From: Palaemon carinicauda
Lineage: Eukaryota; Arthropoda; Malacostraca; Decapoda; Palaemonidae
Assembly: GCF_036898095.1 (NCBI RefSeq)
Contig: NC_090746.1
Location: forward strand, 112,578,607-112,642,606
Direction of reading: 5' to 3'
DNA length: 64,000 bases
Below the pieces are notes generated by a model. It saw only the letters and a list, made by a program, of their open reading frames with translations, was not told the DNA's origin and ran no database searches. Both the position numbers and the translations under genes were made by a program. Position 1 is the stretch's first letter; every line of letters starts with the position of its first letter. This document shows positions 1 through 11,908 of this stretch, in pieces.

Positions 1-1245
1 CAAACACTCGTCAGAGTTGCAGGTCGTTCCTATGAAAGTTGTGGACTTTCTGGTGTACCTGCGGGATGAGAAACTCCTCGGTGTCAGTGGTTAAATGCTA
101 TCCCTTTGCCTTTAGCCAAGTCTTTAAACTAAGAGGAGTAGACCTCTCTTTCTTGTGAGACTTATCAACTTTAACTTAAAAGTTTTGAACAATCTTGTCC
201 CCCTTGTGAACTCAGTCACTTGAAGAGCGCCATGAACAATGATCTCACTTTTAAGACAGTTCCCCTGTTAGCCTTAGCCTCATCCACAAGAGTGGGAGAA
301 CTGCATATACTATAATATTTTGTGTCACATTCCCGTCGATGGAGTCAGATTTCGTTCTCATTTGATCCTGAATTTGTTGCAAAAGCACAAAACCCTTTGA
401 TCAGTGACTCTAGGTTTGATTCCTTTTCAGTATCGTCACTAAAGGGAACGACCGATAATCCTGACAACCTTAGGCTGTACATTAAACAAACAAGATCATG
501 TAGACCACACTTGCAGAATCTTCGTTAGCACAAGGAGGACAGGTTGTTATCCCCCTAACCCCATCATTAATGGTGGAGTACATGTAATCTAATTTTGATT
601 GAGAGAAGTGCTTTCCCCCACCCCATCCTCCTGACAATGGTGAGGGACTGATAGTAATGTAAACCCAAGACTTTATTTTAGCCTTACATTTAAGACCATA
701 TCCCTTGGGGATAACGGTTCCTCTATTGCCTTCTGTTTAGTGACAGAAAACTAGCCTTATCATCTGAATTTCAGGTCATAGAATGTGGATTGGATTCGAG
801 ACACTTTCTTCTCCTAAGGTCCGAATATTTGACATTCTTGGATTTTAAACCTGCCAGTTTGGTTAAGGGACTTCCTCCCACCTAAGGATAAGTTTCCTAT
901 TAAAGGACAAGTGTTTGTATCTGTAGGAACAATTTACAATCTTTTAAAGTAAATTGTATTCTTCATAACAATTTAAGCCTTAGTTCTTTGAGTTATACTT
1001 CCCGCCTCAACCACCCAGCAAGCCCGAGGAGAGGGTCACACTGGCTACTCGGTGAGCTGATATTTGGCTGGGGCTTTCCCTGCTACTTGCCAGTAAATAC
1101 TTACACCTCTCTTTATATTTTAACAGCAGAATTTCCATCTTCTCTGAAATCATTCTCTTAAATGACTCGGGTTTCTGCAGTATAGTTGGTAAAGATACTT
1201 AATTTCTTAAAAGAAAATAAAATTATATTTTTGTGTTAAGTTTTG
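1..1245 (+). mobile_element. DIRS-type retrotransposon relic, 3' (recombinase) end
   Basis: The first 540 bases translate, with stops and frame changes, into a decayed tyrosine recombinase. The pieces VVDFLVYLRDEKLL and DPEFVAKAQNPL align with the same stretches of the intact recombinase at 23642-24652. After it, about 890-1000 holds a tract ending in a GTTTGTATCTGTAGGAACAA-like motif. It resembles the internal complementary region of the complete elements, and a possible right terminal repeat follows to about 1245. The left part lies outside the window. The right boundary is uncertain. It cannot encode a working protein. Confidence 0.75.
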
Positions 1246-1906
1246 AGTTTTGGAACTAGTTAATAACTTGACATGAGGTATAGCTGTTTTTTTAGATGGG
1301 AAACATTAAAAAACAAATTTGTAAGAATTGGATAAATAGTATTTTATCTGTTGATCATTTACTTTTTAATTCAACAAACTTTCATTTAAATGATTTTTAT
1401 ATCAAAATGTTTATACAAAAAAAAATTATGGATGTCATAAATGTGGAATATGATTCAAGTCGAATGGGAGTGAAGAAAACTAAAGGAAACTTTGTGCCCT
1501 ATATTTTATGGCTGTTCTTCAATATTTTGCAAGAATAGTTGTATAGTAAATAATGAAGCTTACTACTTTTGTGTATATACTGTAGTTAGTTCATTTAGTC
1601 TGACCGAAAGATGCAGCATTATTACCATGTGTTGTAATCTTGTTTTTACTTGAAATTTTTTGTTATATAGTATTTTGTTTGGGTGCTACATCTCCTTCTA
1701 GCATAAACATGAGTGCTAGATAGCTGTATCACTTGTATGTATCCTGTTGCGATAAAGATTTTTTTAAGAAAACTAATTTTTGGGAACTTTTCAAATTGCC
1801 AAGTCTTTATTAATTTATATTACATAGTATTAACTTATATTATTTAGTACTTTTTTTTTTTTTATTCAGCTATTGTAATAGTTCATCACATATTACCCTC
1901 TTTCAG
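1246..1906. other. AT-rich intron sequence
   Basis: AT-rich spacer ending in a pyrimidine tract and CAG that form the splice acceptor of the first visible SYVN1 exon. The small open frame at 1296-1538 shows no recognisable protein and has AT-driven composition. I see nothing else in it. Confidence 0.6.
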
Positions 1907-2137
1907 CTTTATTGTTGTTGTTGAGTCTTCTGGACTTGGTGCTTGTAAGTCATGCATATCTCTCGACAATCACCAGGGGAGCGTCGGTACAGCTTGTGTT
2001 TGGCTTCGAATATGCCATATTGTTAACTGTGGCATTGAATATAGGAGTCAAATATGTTTGCCATACAATCGATCTTCAATCAGAAAATCCATGGGAGAAT
2101 AAAGCCATGTATCTTTTGTATACAGAACTCTGTATGG
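1907..2137 (+). CDS. SYVN1: SYVN1/HRD1 exon (transmembrane region), first visible exon
   Basis: The exon encodes a membrane segment of HRD1/synoviolin, the ER membrane E3 ubiquitin ligase of ER-associated degradation. Two hydrophobic stretches flank the family-typical STITRGASVQLVFGFEYAI and DLQSENPWENKA. It starts after TTTCAG with two bases of a split codon and ends G|GTAAGT after ELCMG. The N-terminal part of the protein must lie in exons left of the window. The nine visible exons total 1604 nt and keep frame through every junction to a stop at 50890-50892, giving about 533 residues here. The gene spans at least 49 kb because later introns hold large retroelements. The assignment rests on motif recognition across all exons. 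Confidence 0.95.
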
Positions 2138-2943
2138 GTAAGTATTGTTGCTTGTTTTGATAATTTTTAACTACTTGGATTTTAGCTTTTTGTTTTATAT
2201 GCAAAACCTTGCAATTTTGGTTCGGTTGCAGGCTTGAAGTTTAGCCAGCTATTATTTTTGGCAAGATCTTGAGACTGGGTGAACTGTTATAATTCAAGAG
2301 TGTTGTTTACTTAGGTTGTAAATGATATGCATTCTGCTGATACCAAAAGTAAAATTTATCCAGAAAAATACATTGTAATTTCGTTGCTTGTTTATATATT
2401 TAAAATCTTTTGTTATAATTATGCTGAAAGATGCATAGTCTCAGATGATAACTAAATATTGTATGTCAAAAGCGTAAAATTTATCCAGAAAAATAAAGAT
2501 GAAAATATATTATGGGAACTACATTTGTTCCTGTGCGTATTTGGTACATATAACATGTATTTGTGTGTGGAGAGCAATATTTTTGGATTTGAGGGAAGGG
2601 GCTCACCACTGATTATTAAATAACATTAAAATAAGATGATTGTGTCCTTGTTATTCTCAGTGGTGAGGAAAATTAATGCTAAAAGCCCATATCTAAAATT
2701 TAGTAAAGTCAAATCAATAAAGTAATGAAGTTAATCAAAATTAAAAAATATTATGAAGCCCTATTTCTCCAAACATGAGATTTTTGAAGAAAAATTTCAA
2801 CTTCATTTATATTAAACCATTTTTGTCATATAAACATAAAAGGATAGGGGAAATTTATAGCTCACACACTGTAGGTTCATTGAAAAAAAAACAACAAAAA
2901 ACGAACTATATAAAAAGTCACCTTTAAAAGTGTCTTTTATACA
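2138..2943. other. Intron sequence without recognised features
   Basis: AT-rich intronic sequence between the donor at 2138 and the LINE tail. No coding, RNA or terminal repeat signal was seen. Confidence 0.5.
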
Positions 2944-4690
2944 TACATACATATACCAAGGCGCTTCCCCCAATTTTGGGGGGTAGCCAACATCAAACAA
3001 ATGAAACAAAAAAGGGGACCTCTCCTCTCTACGTTCCTCCCAGCCTGACAAGGGACTCGACCGAGTTTGGCTGGTACTGCTAGGGTGCCACAGCCCACCC
3101 TCCCCCGTTATCCACCACAGATGAATCTTCATAATGCTGAATCCCCTACTGCTGCTACCTCTGCGGTCATCCAAGGCACCGGAGGAAGCAGCAGGGCCTA
3201 CCGGAACTGCGTCACAATTGCTCGCCATTCATTCCTATTTCTAGCACGCTCTCTTGCCTCTCACATCTATCCTCCTATCACCCAGAGCTTTTTTCACTCC
3301 ATCCATCCACCCAAACCTTGGCCTTCCTCTTGTACTTCTCCCATCAACTCTTGCATTTATCACCTTCTTTAGCAGACAGCCATTTTCCATTCTCTCAACA
3401 TGGCCAAACCACCTCAACACATTCATATCCACTCTAACTGCTAACTCATTTCTTACACCTGTTCTCACCCTCGCTACTTCGTTCCTAACCCTATCTACTC
3501 AAGATACACCAGCCATACTCCTTAGACACTTCATCTCAAACACATTCAATTTCTGTCTCTCCGTCACTTTCATTCCCCACATCACAGTTGGTACAATCAC
3601 TTTCTCATACAGAACTCTCTTTACATTCATGCCCAACCCTCTATTTTTTACTACTCCCTTAACTGCCCCCAACACTTTGCATCCTTCATTCACTCCCTGA
3701 CGTACATCTGCTTCCACTCCACCATTTGCTGCAACAACAGACCCCAAGTACTTAAACTGATCCACCTCCTCAAGTAACTCTCTATTCAACATGACATTCA
3801 ACCTCGCACCACCTTCCCTTCATGTACAGCTCATAACCTTACTCTTACCCACATTCTCTCAACTTCCTTCTCTCACACACCCTTCCAAATTCTGTCACTA
3901 ATCGGCCAAGCTTCTCTTCCTCTTTTGCAACCAGTACCGTATCATCCGCAAACAACAACTGATTTACCTCCCATTCATGGTCATTCTCGTCTACCAGTTT
4001 CAATCCTCGTCCAAGCACTTGAACATTCACCTCTCTCACCACTCCATCAACATACAAGTTAAACAACCACGGCGACATCACACATCCCTGTCTTAGCTCC
4101 ACTCTCACCGGAAACCAATCGCTCACTTCATTTCCTATCCTAACACATGCTTTACTACCTTTGTAGAAACTTTTCACTGCTTGCAACAACCTTCCACCAA
4201 CTCCATATAACCTCATCACATTCCACATTGCTTCCGTATCAACTCTATCATACGCTTTCTCCAGATCCATAAACACAACATACACCTCCTTACATTTTGC
4301 TAAATATTTCTCGCATATCTGCCTAACTGTAAAAATCTGATTCATACAACCCCTACCTCTTCTAAAACCACCCTGTACTTCTAAGATTGCATTCTCTGTT
4401 TTGTCCTTAATCCTATTAATCAGTACTCTACCATACACTTTTCCAACTACTGTACACTCAACAAACTAATACCCCTTGAATTACAACACTCATGCACATC
4501 TCCCTTACCCCCTTGTATAGTGGTACAATACACGCACAAACCCAATCTACTGGTACCATTGACAACATAAAACACATATTAAACAATCTCGCCAACCATT
4601 CAAGTACAGTCACACCCCCTTCCTTCAACATCTCAGCTCTCACACCATCCATACCAGATGCTTTTCCTACTCTATTTTATACATTGATAG
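2944..4690 (-). mobile_element. RTE-like non-LTR retrotransposon (LINE), 5'-truncated pseudogene
   Basis: Reading on the minus strand, successive frames give the reverse transcriptase palm and thumb. They include GFRRGRGCMNQIFTVRQ, the first catalytic aspartate in FMDLEKAYDRVD, RQGCVMSPWLFNLYVDG and the FADDTVL catalytic box. The C-terminal region follows with WFGHVERM and GRPRFGWMDGVKKAL. Several frameshifts and stops separate the pieces (about 4458-4652, 3845-4438, 3499-3801, 3241-3468). There is no endonuclease, so the copy is truncated at its 5' end near 4690. The 3' end, at low coordinate, finishes in a short TATG/TATA microsatellite at about 2940-2955, typical of RTE-group elements. The exact clade is inference. 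It lies in a SYVN1 intron in antisense orientation. Confidence 0.85.
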
Positions 4691-5986
4691 AATATTACAT
4701 ATAAAAAAGATGAAAATAATAAGAAAACTTCCAAAGTACAACATTTAGTGCATAAAATTCTCTTTCAAATGATAATAATAATTATTTTAATTATAGGAAC
4801 AAATTATAGTTTGGGGTTATTAGTTAATCAGATAAATAATCAGATATATATAACTGGACAGAATATCAGCGTCTACCTTAAACTAAGAATTTTCCTTTTC
4901 TTTCCTTGTAATTGCCCTCTTTGTATTGTGTAGTATTGGGATCACATGAATGTGTATGGCAATACTACTGCGTGTGTAAACCACATACCTTTGCCTTTCA
5001 GTTCTTTTGTTACCAGGTTGTAGTGCACACACTACCCCTTGTTCCAGATTGAATGGTGTATGTTAAGAAGTGCTATAGAATTTTGGTATTCTAGGTAGGG
5101 GATGTCTTTCTGGCTTCTCTGTCTTGTCACATGGTGGAGGCAAAAGTGTGATTTGAATAACCATTGTGAAACATGTAGATTTCTTTCAGTTCCTCTCATT
5201 AATGGTTATTTTCGGTTACTAGTTTATCACCTAAAATAAGCTTCGAGTCGTAAAAGAAACCAGTCTTTTGATTCCAGTGAAAAGGTAAAAAAAGACTAGG
5301 TCACTGGAATACTGTGGAAGGATGATGGGTAATAGTAAAAATATAATTTGAAAATTAAGTGTTTATATATCTTAGAGGAATATTTAGGCTTTAAAATACT
5401 TTATATCCTTATTAAGTTTTAGCTCCTTAAGAATGTAGTTTTATCATTTTCAATCTGGATCTGCACTTTTATTGTGAAATAATGTTAAACTAGTTTTAAG
5501 TAATGGTAAATCTCTAGTAATTTGAAGTACATAATTAGGCTACAGCTTTAGGTTTCGTGATTCTTTCCTTCTCGGGCCCACCTCCAGTTTAATTCAGTAA
5601 GTCAGCTATATGAATGCCAGTGTATGTTCATAGCAATAAAGAATTTCAGTAATACAATTACCTACGGTATTTACATACAGAACTTACCTGGCTCTCATAT
5701 TCATACCCCCACCTCCCTATCAAGAGGCTGATGAACTAATTTTTATTTCAAGGCTGAAATTCTAAGGTATATGGTCTAGTCATATGATATTATTGCCATA
5801 CACTACCACCTGATCCAATATTATGCTAGAAGTTGGGGCAATTAATTACAATGAAAGAAATTGGAAAAAATATTAGTTATAAGGTAGACAATATTTAACC
5901 AGCATTGAGAGAGATGCAATATGCCGGTTGTGTATAGAAATAAGTAATTTTATTATTGAATTCTATTTTTCTGTATTGTCTTTCAG
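4691..5986. other. Intron sequence without recognised features
   Basis: AT-rich sequence between the LINE copy and the next SYVN1 exon. It ends in a pyrimidine tract and CAG acceptor. No coding exon or terminal repeat was recognised. Confidence 0.5.
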
Positions 5987-6086
5987 GTTTGTTCAAAGTT
6001 CTACTTTATGCAGTATTCATGATCATAATGATCAGAATTCATACCTTCCCATTATTCATCATCAGGCCAATGTATTTAACTATGAG
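5987..6086 (+). CDS. SYVN1: SYVN1/HRD1 exon (last transmembrane segment)
   Basis: Joined in phase to the previous exon, this reads GLFKVLLYAVFMIIMIRIHT followed by FPLFIIRPMYLTMR. It is the last membrane span and the start of the cytosolic linker that leads to the RING domain. The acceptor is TTTCAG|GT and the donor AG|GTAAGA. The frame of this exon differs from the longest open frame across it, so a simple ORF view hides it. Conservation with the HRD1 family is strong. Confidence 0.95.
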
Positions 6087-6437
6087 GTAAGATGTTGTTT
6101 TATTATATCATTATTGTTTATTTAATGCAGTTTTTTATCCATATATTCCCATTTTTCCCCAGATTTTACTTTTTAAATTTTTGTTGAGAACTCCCTATTG
6201 TTGGTTGTTGAAGCCAGAAATGATTATTTTATATCTTAATCTTTACTGTACAAACTTGTTCCTTCGTTAAAAAACATAAGAAAAGTGGATAGTTAGGAGA
6301 AATTAATAATTTTAATACCAATATAGGTAATTATCAAGCAGAGAAAGATTTGAAAAATTTTACAGTCTGAAATTATTGGCTTCCAAGGGGTGAAGTGAAT
6401 AATACTGTGTGGCTCATACAAAATTTCTTTATTTCAG

Positions 6438-6580
6438 GGCATTCAAGAGAGCTTTGAATGATGTCATTTTGTCCCGCCGAGCTATACGAAATATGAATAC
6501 ATTGTACCCGGATGCCACACCTGAAGAGTTGCGAGCTGTTGATAATGTGTGCATCATCTGTCGTGAGGAAATGGTCACTG
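6438..6580 (+). CDS. SYVN1: SYVN1/HRD1 exon (linker and first half of RING-H2)
   Basis: The exon encodes AFKRALNDVILSRRAIRNMN, then the linker TLYPDATPEELRAVDN, then the first RING cysteine pair CIIC and REEMVTG. The acceptor is TTTCAG|G and the donor G|GTAAGA. The RING finger is split: the remaining zinc ligands are in the next exon. This cytosolic domain recruits the E2 enzyme for ubiquitination of retrotranslocated ER proteins. Confidence 0.96.
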
Positions 6581-8249
6581 GTAAGAAACTACAAACACCA
6601 AATATCTTTGCATGTTGCATGCATGAACTTTATGTAATTTTATAATCAGGGCATTCAGACCTTAAAGAATTTCAGTAACATTGGAGTGGCAGTTTATAAG
6701 AAAGAATTTTAAATGTTTTGGCCAAACTATTGATCAAAGCCATATCTATGATTTACAATACATACATGTAAATTGGAGGTATCTGCAAAGATTTCCTAAC
6801 CATGTTAACTATAAGGTACCGTATCTTTACTTTGAATATCATACAGTTGCTAAGTATAAAGTCGGAAAATCTACAAATGAAATAAGAGAGAGCGAAAAAT
6901 ATAAATATTATGTATTAGATATGCTAAATATGTGAGAGAGAAAATAATAACAAGGAAAAATGAAAGTACCTGTATAATTTTCAAGCTTTTTATTAGAAGT
7001 ACTGTAACGAATAAACCCTGATTTTTTTTTTTTAGATTAAACTTTAGCAAGGCTTTCCAAAATATTTTCTTCTGTATAAGTACCTGTAACCCAGTGTTTT
7101 AGTAGAAGTAGGCGGTTGGAGGGAGGAAAGTCTTCAGATGACGAAAGGTAGTAAGCTTAGCTTACTTTGTGAACATAGGTATATAAAATTTATGTATTTC
7201 TTTGCTACTTTTTTACTATAAGAGGAAAACTGTCACCCTTGATTTCTTATTGTAATACCATGACTCACTATGATTGTAAGTAGGTCAAGGATAGTGGCTC
7301 CTCAACTTCCAGATCTTTGCATTGCCAATGTTTCTTTATACTGCACAACTCATTAAAATTCTTGGTTGTAAATGTACTTTTTGAGAAACATATCTTAAAT
7401 CGTCAATTGCTCAAAAAAACTTTGCCATATCGAGTTTTGTAAGGTTTTTGGTTATCAGTCTGTCCCTGAGGAAGTGTTTAAATTCTTTCATCCTACCATG
7501 TTTCGAGCTTTGTTCTCTTATCAGGTCTTCAAATGCTGACTTTTATCTTAATTTGATGGAAAAAATCTAGTGGTCTATTAAATTCCTTATCCCCAACTTG
7601 GATATTAATATTAAATTATTTATCGCTGATTTTGATATTAATCTCTGGCACTGTTGTTTAATTAGTTCTTTATGCATGCTTTACAGGGTTTTTCCTGATT
7701 TTGACTATCCTTTGCAATCGGATCTTGCTAGACTACCATTCTGTATGCTGTAGTATGGGGTATGCAGTTAATTTCAAGTCTATTCAAAATAATACTGAAT
7801 TCGCATTATTCTTGATGTAGGTTTTTCATCTGTGACCAGATTTTAATCTCGGTTGTAGTTTATTTGTTATTTATTTCTTTAATGTTCTGCAATTGGCTGC
7901 TTTCCTGTTTGAATCCTTGGGCTCTTAGCATCCCAAATTTCCAGCTAGGGTTGTTGCTTTGTTTGTTTGGCTAGTAATAATAATGACTTATGAATGTTAC
8001 CTTTACTTTATAGAATATTAAATTTTATTTTTGTTAATACCATGACGAACTTCAGCCTTTTGTCAGTGACTTGGGTTAACAATGAAAAAAAAGAGTAATT
8101 TCAAAACCATGTGACTTTAGTAGATTGTTTAATATACAGTTGATAGATCCATACAAACAGAATATGTTTCCGACTTAGCAAGTTCTTCTTTTAATAATTT
8201 TTATAATTAAAATAGCATAGTGTTAAGAGGTTTATTGTTTTATGATCAG
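6581..8249. other. Intron sequence without recognised features
   Basis: AT-rich SYVN1 intron of about 1.7 kb. I see no repeat termini, RNA gene or coding similarity in it. Confidence 0.55.
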
Positions 8250-8477
8250 GTGCCAAGAAGCTTCCTTGTGGTCACATCTTCCATGCATCATGCTTACGAT
8301 CGTGGTTCCAACGCCAGCAGACCTGTCCCACTTGTCGTATGGACATCCTGCGACAGACTCAACCTGCACCATCCGCTCCTCCTCCCCAGCCAGAGCAACC
8401 CGCACAAGGGGCACAACCACTGCAGGCTCCTCAACCTGCACAGCAACCCCAACAGCAGCAGCCTCCACAACAGATTC
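8250..8477 (+). CDS. SYVN1: SYVN1/HRD1 exon (second half of RING-H2, proline/glutamine linker)
   Basis: In phase with the previous exon the reading is AKKLPCGHIFHASCLRSWFQ, then RQQTCPTCRMDILRQTQPAP. This completes the C3H2C3 zinc ligand set (CIIC, C-H, H-C, CPTC). A Pro/Gln-rich linker follows (QPEQPAQGAQPLQ, QQPQQQQPPQQI). The acceptor is GATCAG|GT and the donor C|GTAAGT. The other two frames are also open here, but the RING frame is the real one. Confidence 0.96.
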
Positions 8478-8639
8478 GTAAGTATTTAGGGAATTCAGTA
8501 ATATAGCATCCTATTTTTCCAACTAAGGTTGTAGCTTACATAGTAATAATAATAATAATAAGATTTGATGTATTTAGTCTTCTTAAGTATTTTTATTTGC
8601 TTTAGGGTAGGTTTCAACAAAATTTATTTCCCCTTACAG

Positions 8640-8888
8640 CAAATCCATTTGCTGGGTTATTTGGAGGTGCACATGTACGTATTGGTCCACCTCCTGCTGG
8701 TCTTCCTCCTTTCCCATTCCCGCCAATGCCAATGCAGCACCTGCAACAACAGCAAGATCAGCAGCAATCACAAAGTACAACAAGTGCGTCAAGTGCCACA
8801 CCATCTACAAGTACAAATACTATGGGAACTACGACTACAACTAATTCAACTAGCACTCCTGCTGCCAATGCTTCAGCTTCAGGAATAG
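8640..8888 (+). CDS. SYVN1: SYVN1/HRD1 exon (cytosolic low-complexity region)
   Basis: The exon reads NPFAGLFGGAHVRIGPPPAG, then LPPFPFPPMPMQHLQQQQDQ and a long Ser/Thr/Ala-rich run ending ASASGI. Splicing is TTACAG|CA and G|GTATTT. The proline-rich part with FPPMPM is typical of the disordered C-terminal half of HRD1. The Thr/Ser/Asn-rich part is probably lineage-specific. The intron before it is only 162 bases, while the one after it is 12.5 kb. Confidence 0.9.
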   Translation, partial: QIHLLGYLEVHMYVLVHLLLVFLLSHSRQCQCSTCNNSKISSNHKVQQVRQVPHHLQVQILWELRLQLIQLALLLPMLQLQE

Positions 8889-9067
8889 GTATTTTATCTT
8901 GCTTTTTTTTTTACCTAAGTATTTTATTTTCACTCTTAATATAAGTAAAGCTGTAATATAGGTTTATTATTTGTAAAACCTAATCTCCCCTGATGTTCGT
9001 AATGATTTTCTCCAGAGGCTCGGTTTCATCAAAATTTAACTATACAGGGTATACCTAAAATTTCCCT

Positions 9068-9250
9068 TTTATGAATAGAACTTAACCTGGCAGTTATATA
9101 TATATAGCTGAGTCTCTGACTGCGGCAGAATTTAATCGAAAATCGCGGCAACCGCCTTGTGGTGGTTGTGTGGTTAGATGGTTAACAACCCTTACAGGGT
9201 GGTACTTGGAATCATTCCCATTTTCTGTTCCTCAGATTATCTCTGCCGGC
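9068..9250. repeat. Left terminal inverted repeat of DIRS-1
   Basis: The stretch that runs from TATGAATAGAAC through GGCAGTTATATATATATAGC to CTCAGATTATCT returns as its reverse complement at 15381-15570, with few differences over about 180 bases. The outer part contains a short TA run. A subset of this repeat is also copied in the internal complementary region. Confidence 0.93.
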
Positions 9251-9400
9251 CGGATCGACAACATTGTTGGTCCGCCTTTCAGAGTTTTTCGGATTGCTTT
9301 CCTTTCATCACCTTTTTGGACTTCGTTTTTGGTGAAGTACACTGTGTTGGGATTTGGCAATTGTGTTGTTTTTGTTTTTTGTCTTTTTTCCTTTATTATC

Positions 9401-11849
9401 ATGAGTGAGAAAATTCATTATCGTGTTTGTGCAAATGATATTTGCAAGGTGAGGTTGCCGAAACTTTCGGTTGACCCTCACACTATCTGTATGGGTTGCA
9501 GGGGGTTTGAATGTGCTTTAGATAATAAGTGCAAGGAATGCGAGGTTTTAAGTGATAATGATTGGTTAGCTATGCAGCGCTATGTGCGCAAACTCGAGAT
9601 TGATAGAGTTAGAAGAGCTAAATCAAAGTCAAAGTCTGCTAGTGAGCCTAGCTTAGATTTATCTATTGACCCTTTGCTTGTATCCCCTTTGGAAGGTATT
9701 CCTTCCCCAAATGTAGTGACTCTTGCCCCTTCTACAGGACCTGTGCCTACGTATGACCCTGGGTATGCTAAATTAGATGCTGAATTGGAGGCCATTAAAA
9801 CACAGTTGGAGGCCTTTAAAGGTAAGGGTGTTGGTGAAATTAGTGCTTGTGAAAGTGCAGTGGAGGTGGCGACTGATCGAATCTGTCATACCCCTAGGTC
9901 TAGACCTCTACCAAGGTCCCAGGACCAAGGGAGAAGGTACGTCGAAAGCCGAAAGGGGGTGAGAGGTGCTTATCCTCGGTCAGTCGTCGCCTCAGACAGT
10001 CCTGTTGCGATCTCCCAGGCTGCTCTTGACCGCCGTAGGAAAGGCATGTCGGATAAGTTTGTGTCTTCGCCTGATCGTTCTCCCAGACGTAATTGGCGTT
10101 ACGAATCAAGACCAATGAAGAGAGGGTGGAACCGGGACGTGCAGTCTCGTTCTCCCTCTCCCGGTTCGAGTAGCAGAGACCCTGATCCTTCGGAAGACGA
10201 TTTCGATGTTCCTGTTAAAAGGGCGAAACAGAGAGTCCTTAGCCCAGTTAATCCTGCTAGACTCCCTGCTTCTTCTGCCAGCGCTCCCAGTCAAGCCGTA
10301 CGACAACGGCCGTCTTCGGCACCGCGAGAGCCAGCGGAGGTTGCTAAAGCTTTCATGGTTGTTATGCAGGAACAACTTTCATCGTTAGTTAAAGCTTTCA
10401 GCCACCCTTCTCAGTCCGTCAGACGTAAGGACGTCTCTTTGCCTGTTAAGAGATCTTCTTCTAAGAGAGATTTTAGTATCTCTCCCAAGAAACCTCTGCG
10501 CACTTCGTCGGCCGTACGACAACGTACACCCTCTTCATCGGCACGCTGCCAGGAATTTCCTTCCCCCCCCTCCCGCCGCCAGGGCGATACTGCCTCTCGT
10601 TCTCGGCGCCGTGACGATTCCGTTTCCTTTTCAAAACGCCTGGACGTTACTGCCTCGTTTCTTAGAAAACAGGATGAATGCAGTCTGCATTTTCAAGGCG
10701 ACGGCAGCCTGCATCTTCAGGACGCTTCCGTTTCTCGTCATCGTGACGATACTGCCTCTCGTCATTGTGACGATACCGCTGCTCGTCATCGTGACGATAC
10801 CGCCTCTCGCCGACTGGATGTTAGCGGCGCTCGGCGCCAGGATTCAAACAGCTCTCGCTGCCAGACTGCTGGCAGCCCAACTCTTCGGGATGTTATCCTT
10901 GAGCAGGACCTCGAAGATATTTCGGAAGAGGAAGAAAAACCTGCCGACTCTTCTAGCGATTACAAGGTTCTTTCTCGCTCTCTTTCGGAACTTTATGGGG
11001 AGGAATTTCAACCTTCGGCCCCCTCGTTCTCCTCAGTCTCAATTTACCAGGAAGAAAGCTACTAAGTCTTCGGCCTTCATCAAAATGAAACTTTCTATTT
11101 CGGCCAGGAAAGCTCTCACTAAAGTGGATGATTGGATGAAGGAACGGAGACAAGCTGTCAAGACCACCTTTTCTTTTCCACCGTCCCGGCTCGCTTCCAA
11201 GGCCGGTATGTGGTATGAGACAGGGGAACCTTTGGGGTTAGGAGTGCCTTCCTCCTCCCAAGGTGACTTCTCGGCTCTTGTGGACTCAGCAAGAAGGCAT
11301 GCTTTAAACTCTGCCAAGGTGATGTGGTCCATGTCGGAGCTTGATCACCTCGTCAAGGGAATTTTCAGGGTTTTCGAGGTTTTCAGCTTCCTGGACTGGT
11401 CTCTCGGGACTCTGGCCAGTTAGTCTGAACTCCTGGAGGACACGAAGGACCTGACGAGTATCATGTCCTGCATGGACAAAGCTCTAAGGGATGGAGCTAA
11501 TGAATTGGCTTCCCTTTTCTCAGCAGGGGTCTTAAAGAAGAGGGCCCTTTTGTGCTCCTTCACCTCTAGATCTGTGACTGTTGCCCAGAAGTCGGAGCTG
11601 CTTTACACCCCTTTTTCTCGTCATCTTTTTCCTGAAGCTCTTGTCAGAGATATCTCCCTTTCTCTGGCTCAGAAGGCTACTCAGGACCTTTTGTCTCGGT
11701 CGGCTAGAAAGACCTTACCTGTTGCTCCTGCTCCTCTGAAGAAGGAGGAGAAGAAGTTTCAACAGCCCTTTCGGGGCAGGATCTCCTCGAGAGCGGATTT
11801 TAGGGGGAGAAGACGAGTCAGGGCCAAGGACCAGCAGGGGTGCGTTTAG
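9401..11849 (+). pseudogene. DIRS-1 gag-like gene (one frameshift, one stop)
   Basis: The start is taken at ATG 9401 (MSEKIHYRVCAND) because the zinc module follows at once. The frame is open further upstream but without meaning there. The N-terminus has a Cys/His array (CANDIC, DPHTICMGCRG, CALDNKCKEC) shared with the other DIRS copies here. The middle is Ser/Arg/Asp-rich with short repeats such as RHRDDTASR. The first frame ends at TAA near 11063. The reading moves to another frame (AFIKMKLSISARKALTKVDD), meets TAG at 11421-11423 and continues to 11849 with a basic tail (GRISSRADFRGRRRVRAK). The C-terminal part resembles the capsid-like region of the DIRS-2 Gag. Function as Gag is inferred from position and shared architecture. 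Confidence 0.85.
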
Positions 11850-11908
11850 GCCCCGGTCCAAAAAATGAGATGGAAGTCCTCCAGACACCAGTAGGGGCAA
11901 GACTGTCT

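Noticed and set aside
1296..1538. An additional SYVN1 exon
   Set aside because: The 80-codon frame has no similarity to HRD1, and the phase of the following exon shows it is not needed.
2812..3372. Open frames on both strands at the LINE 3' end
   Set aside because: They lie in the untranslated tail of the LINE copy and do not continue the RT reading.
9170..9400. Use of the upstream part of the DIRS-1 gag frame as coding sequence
   Set aside because: It overlaps the terminal inverted repeat. The zinc module starts right after the ATG at 9401, so that start is preferred.
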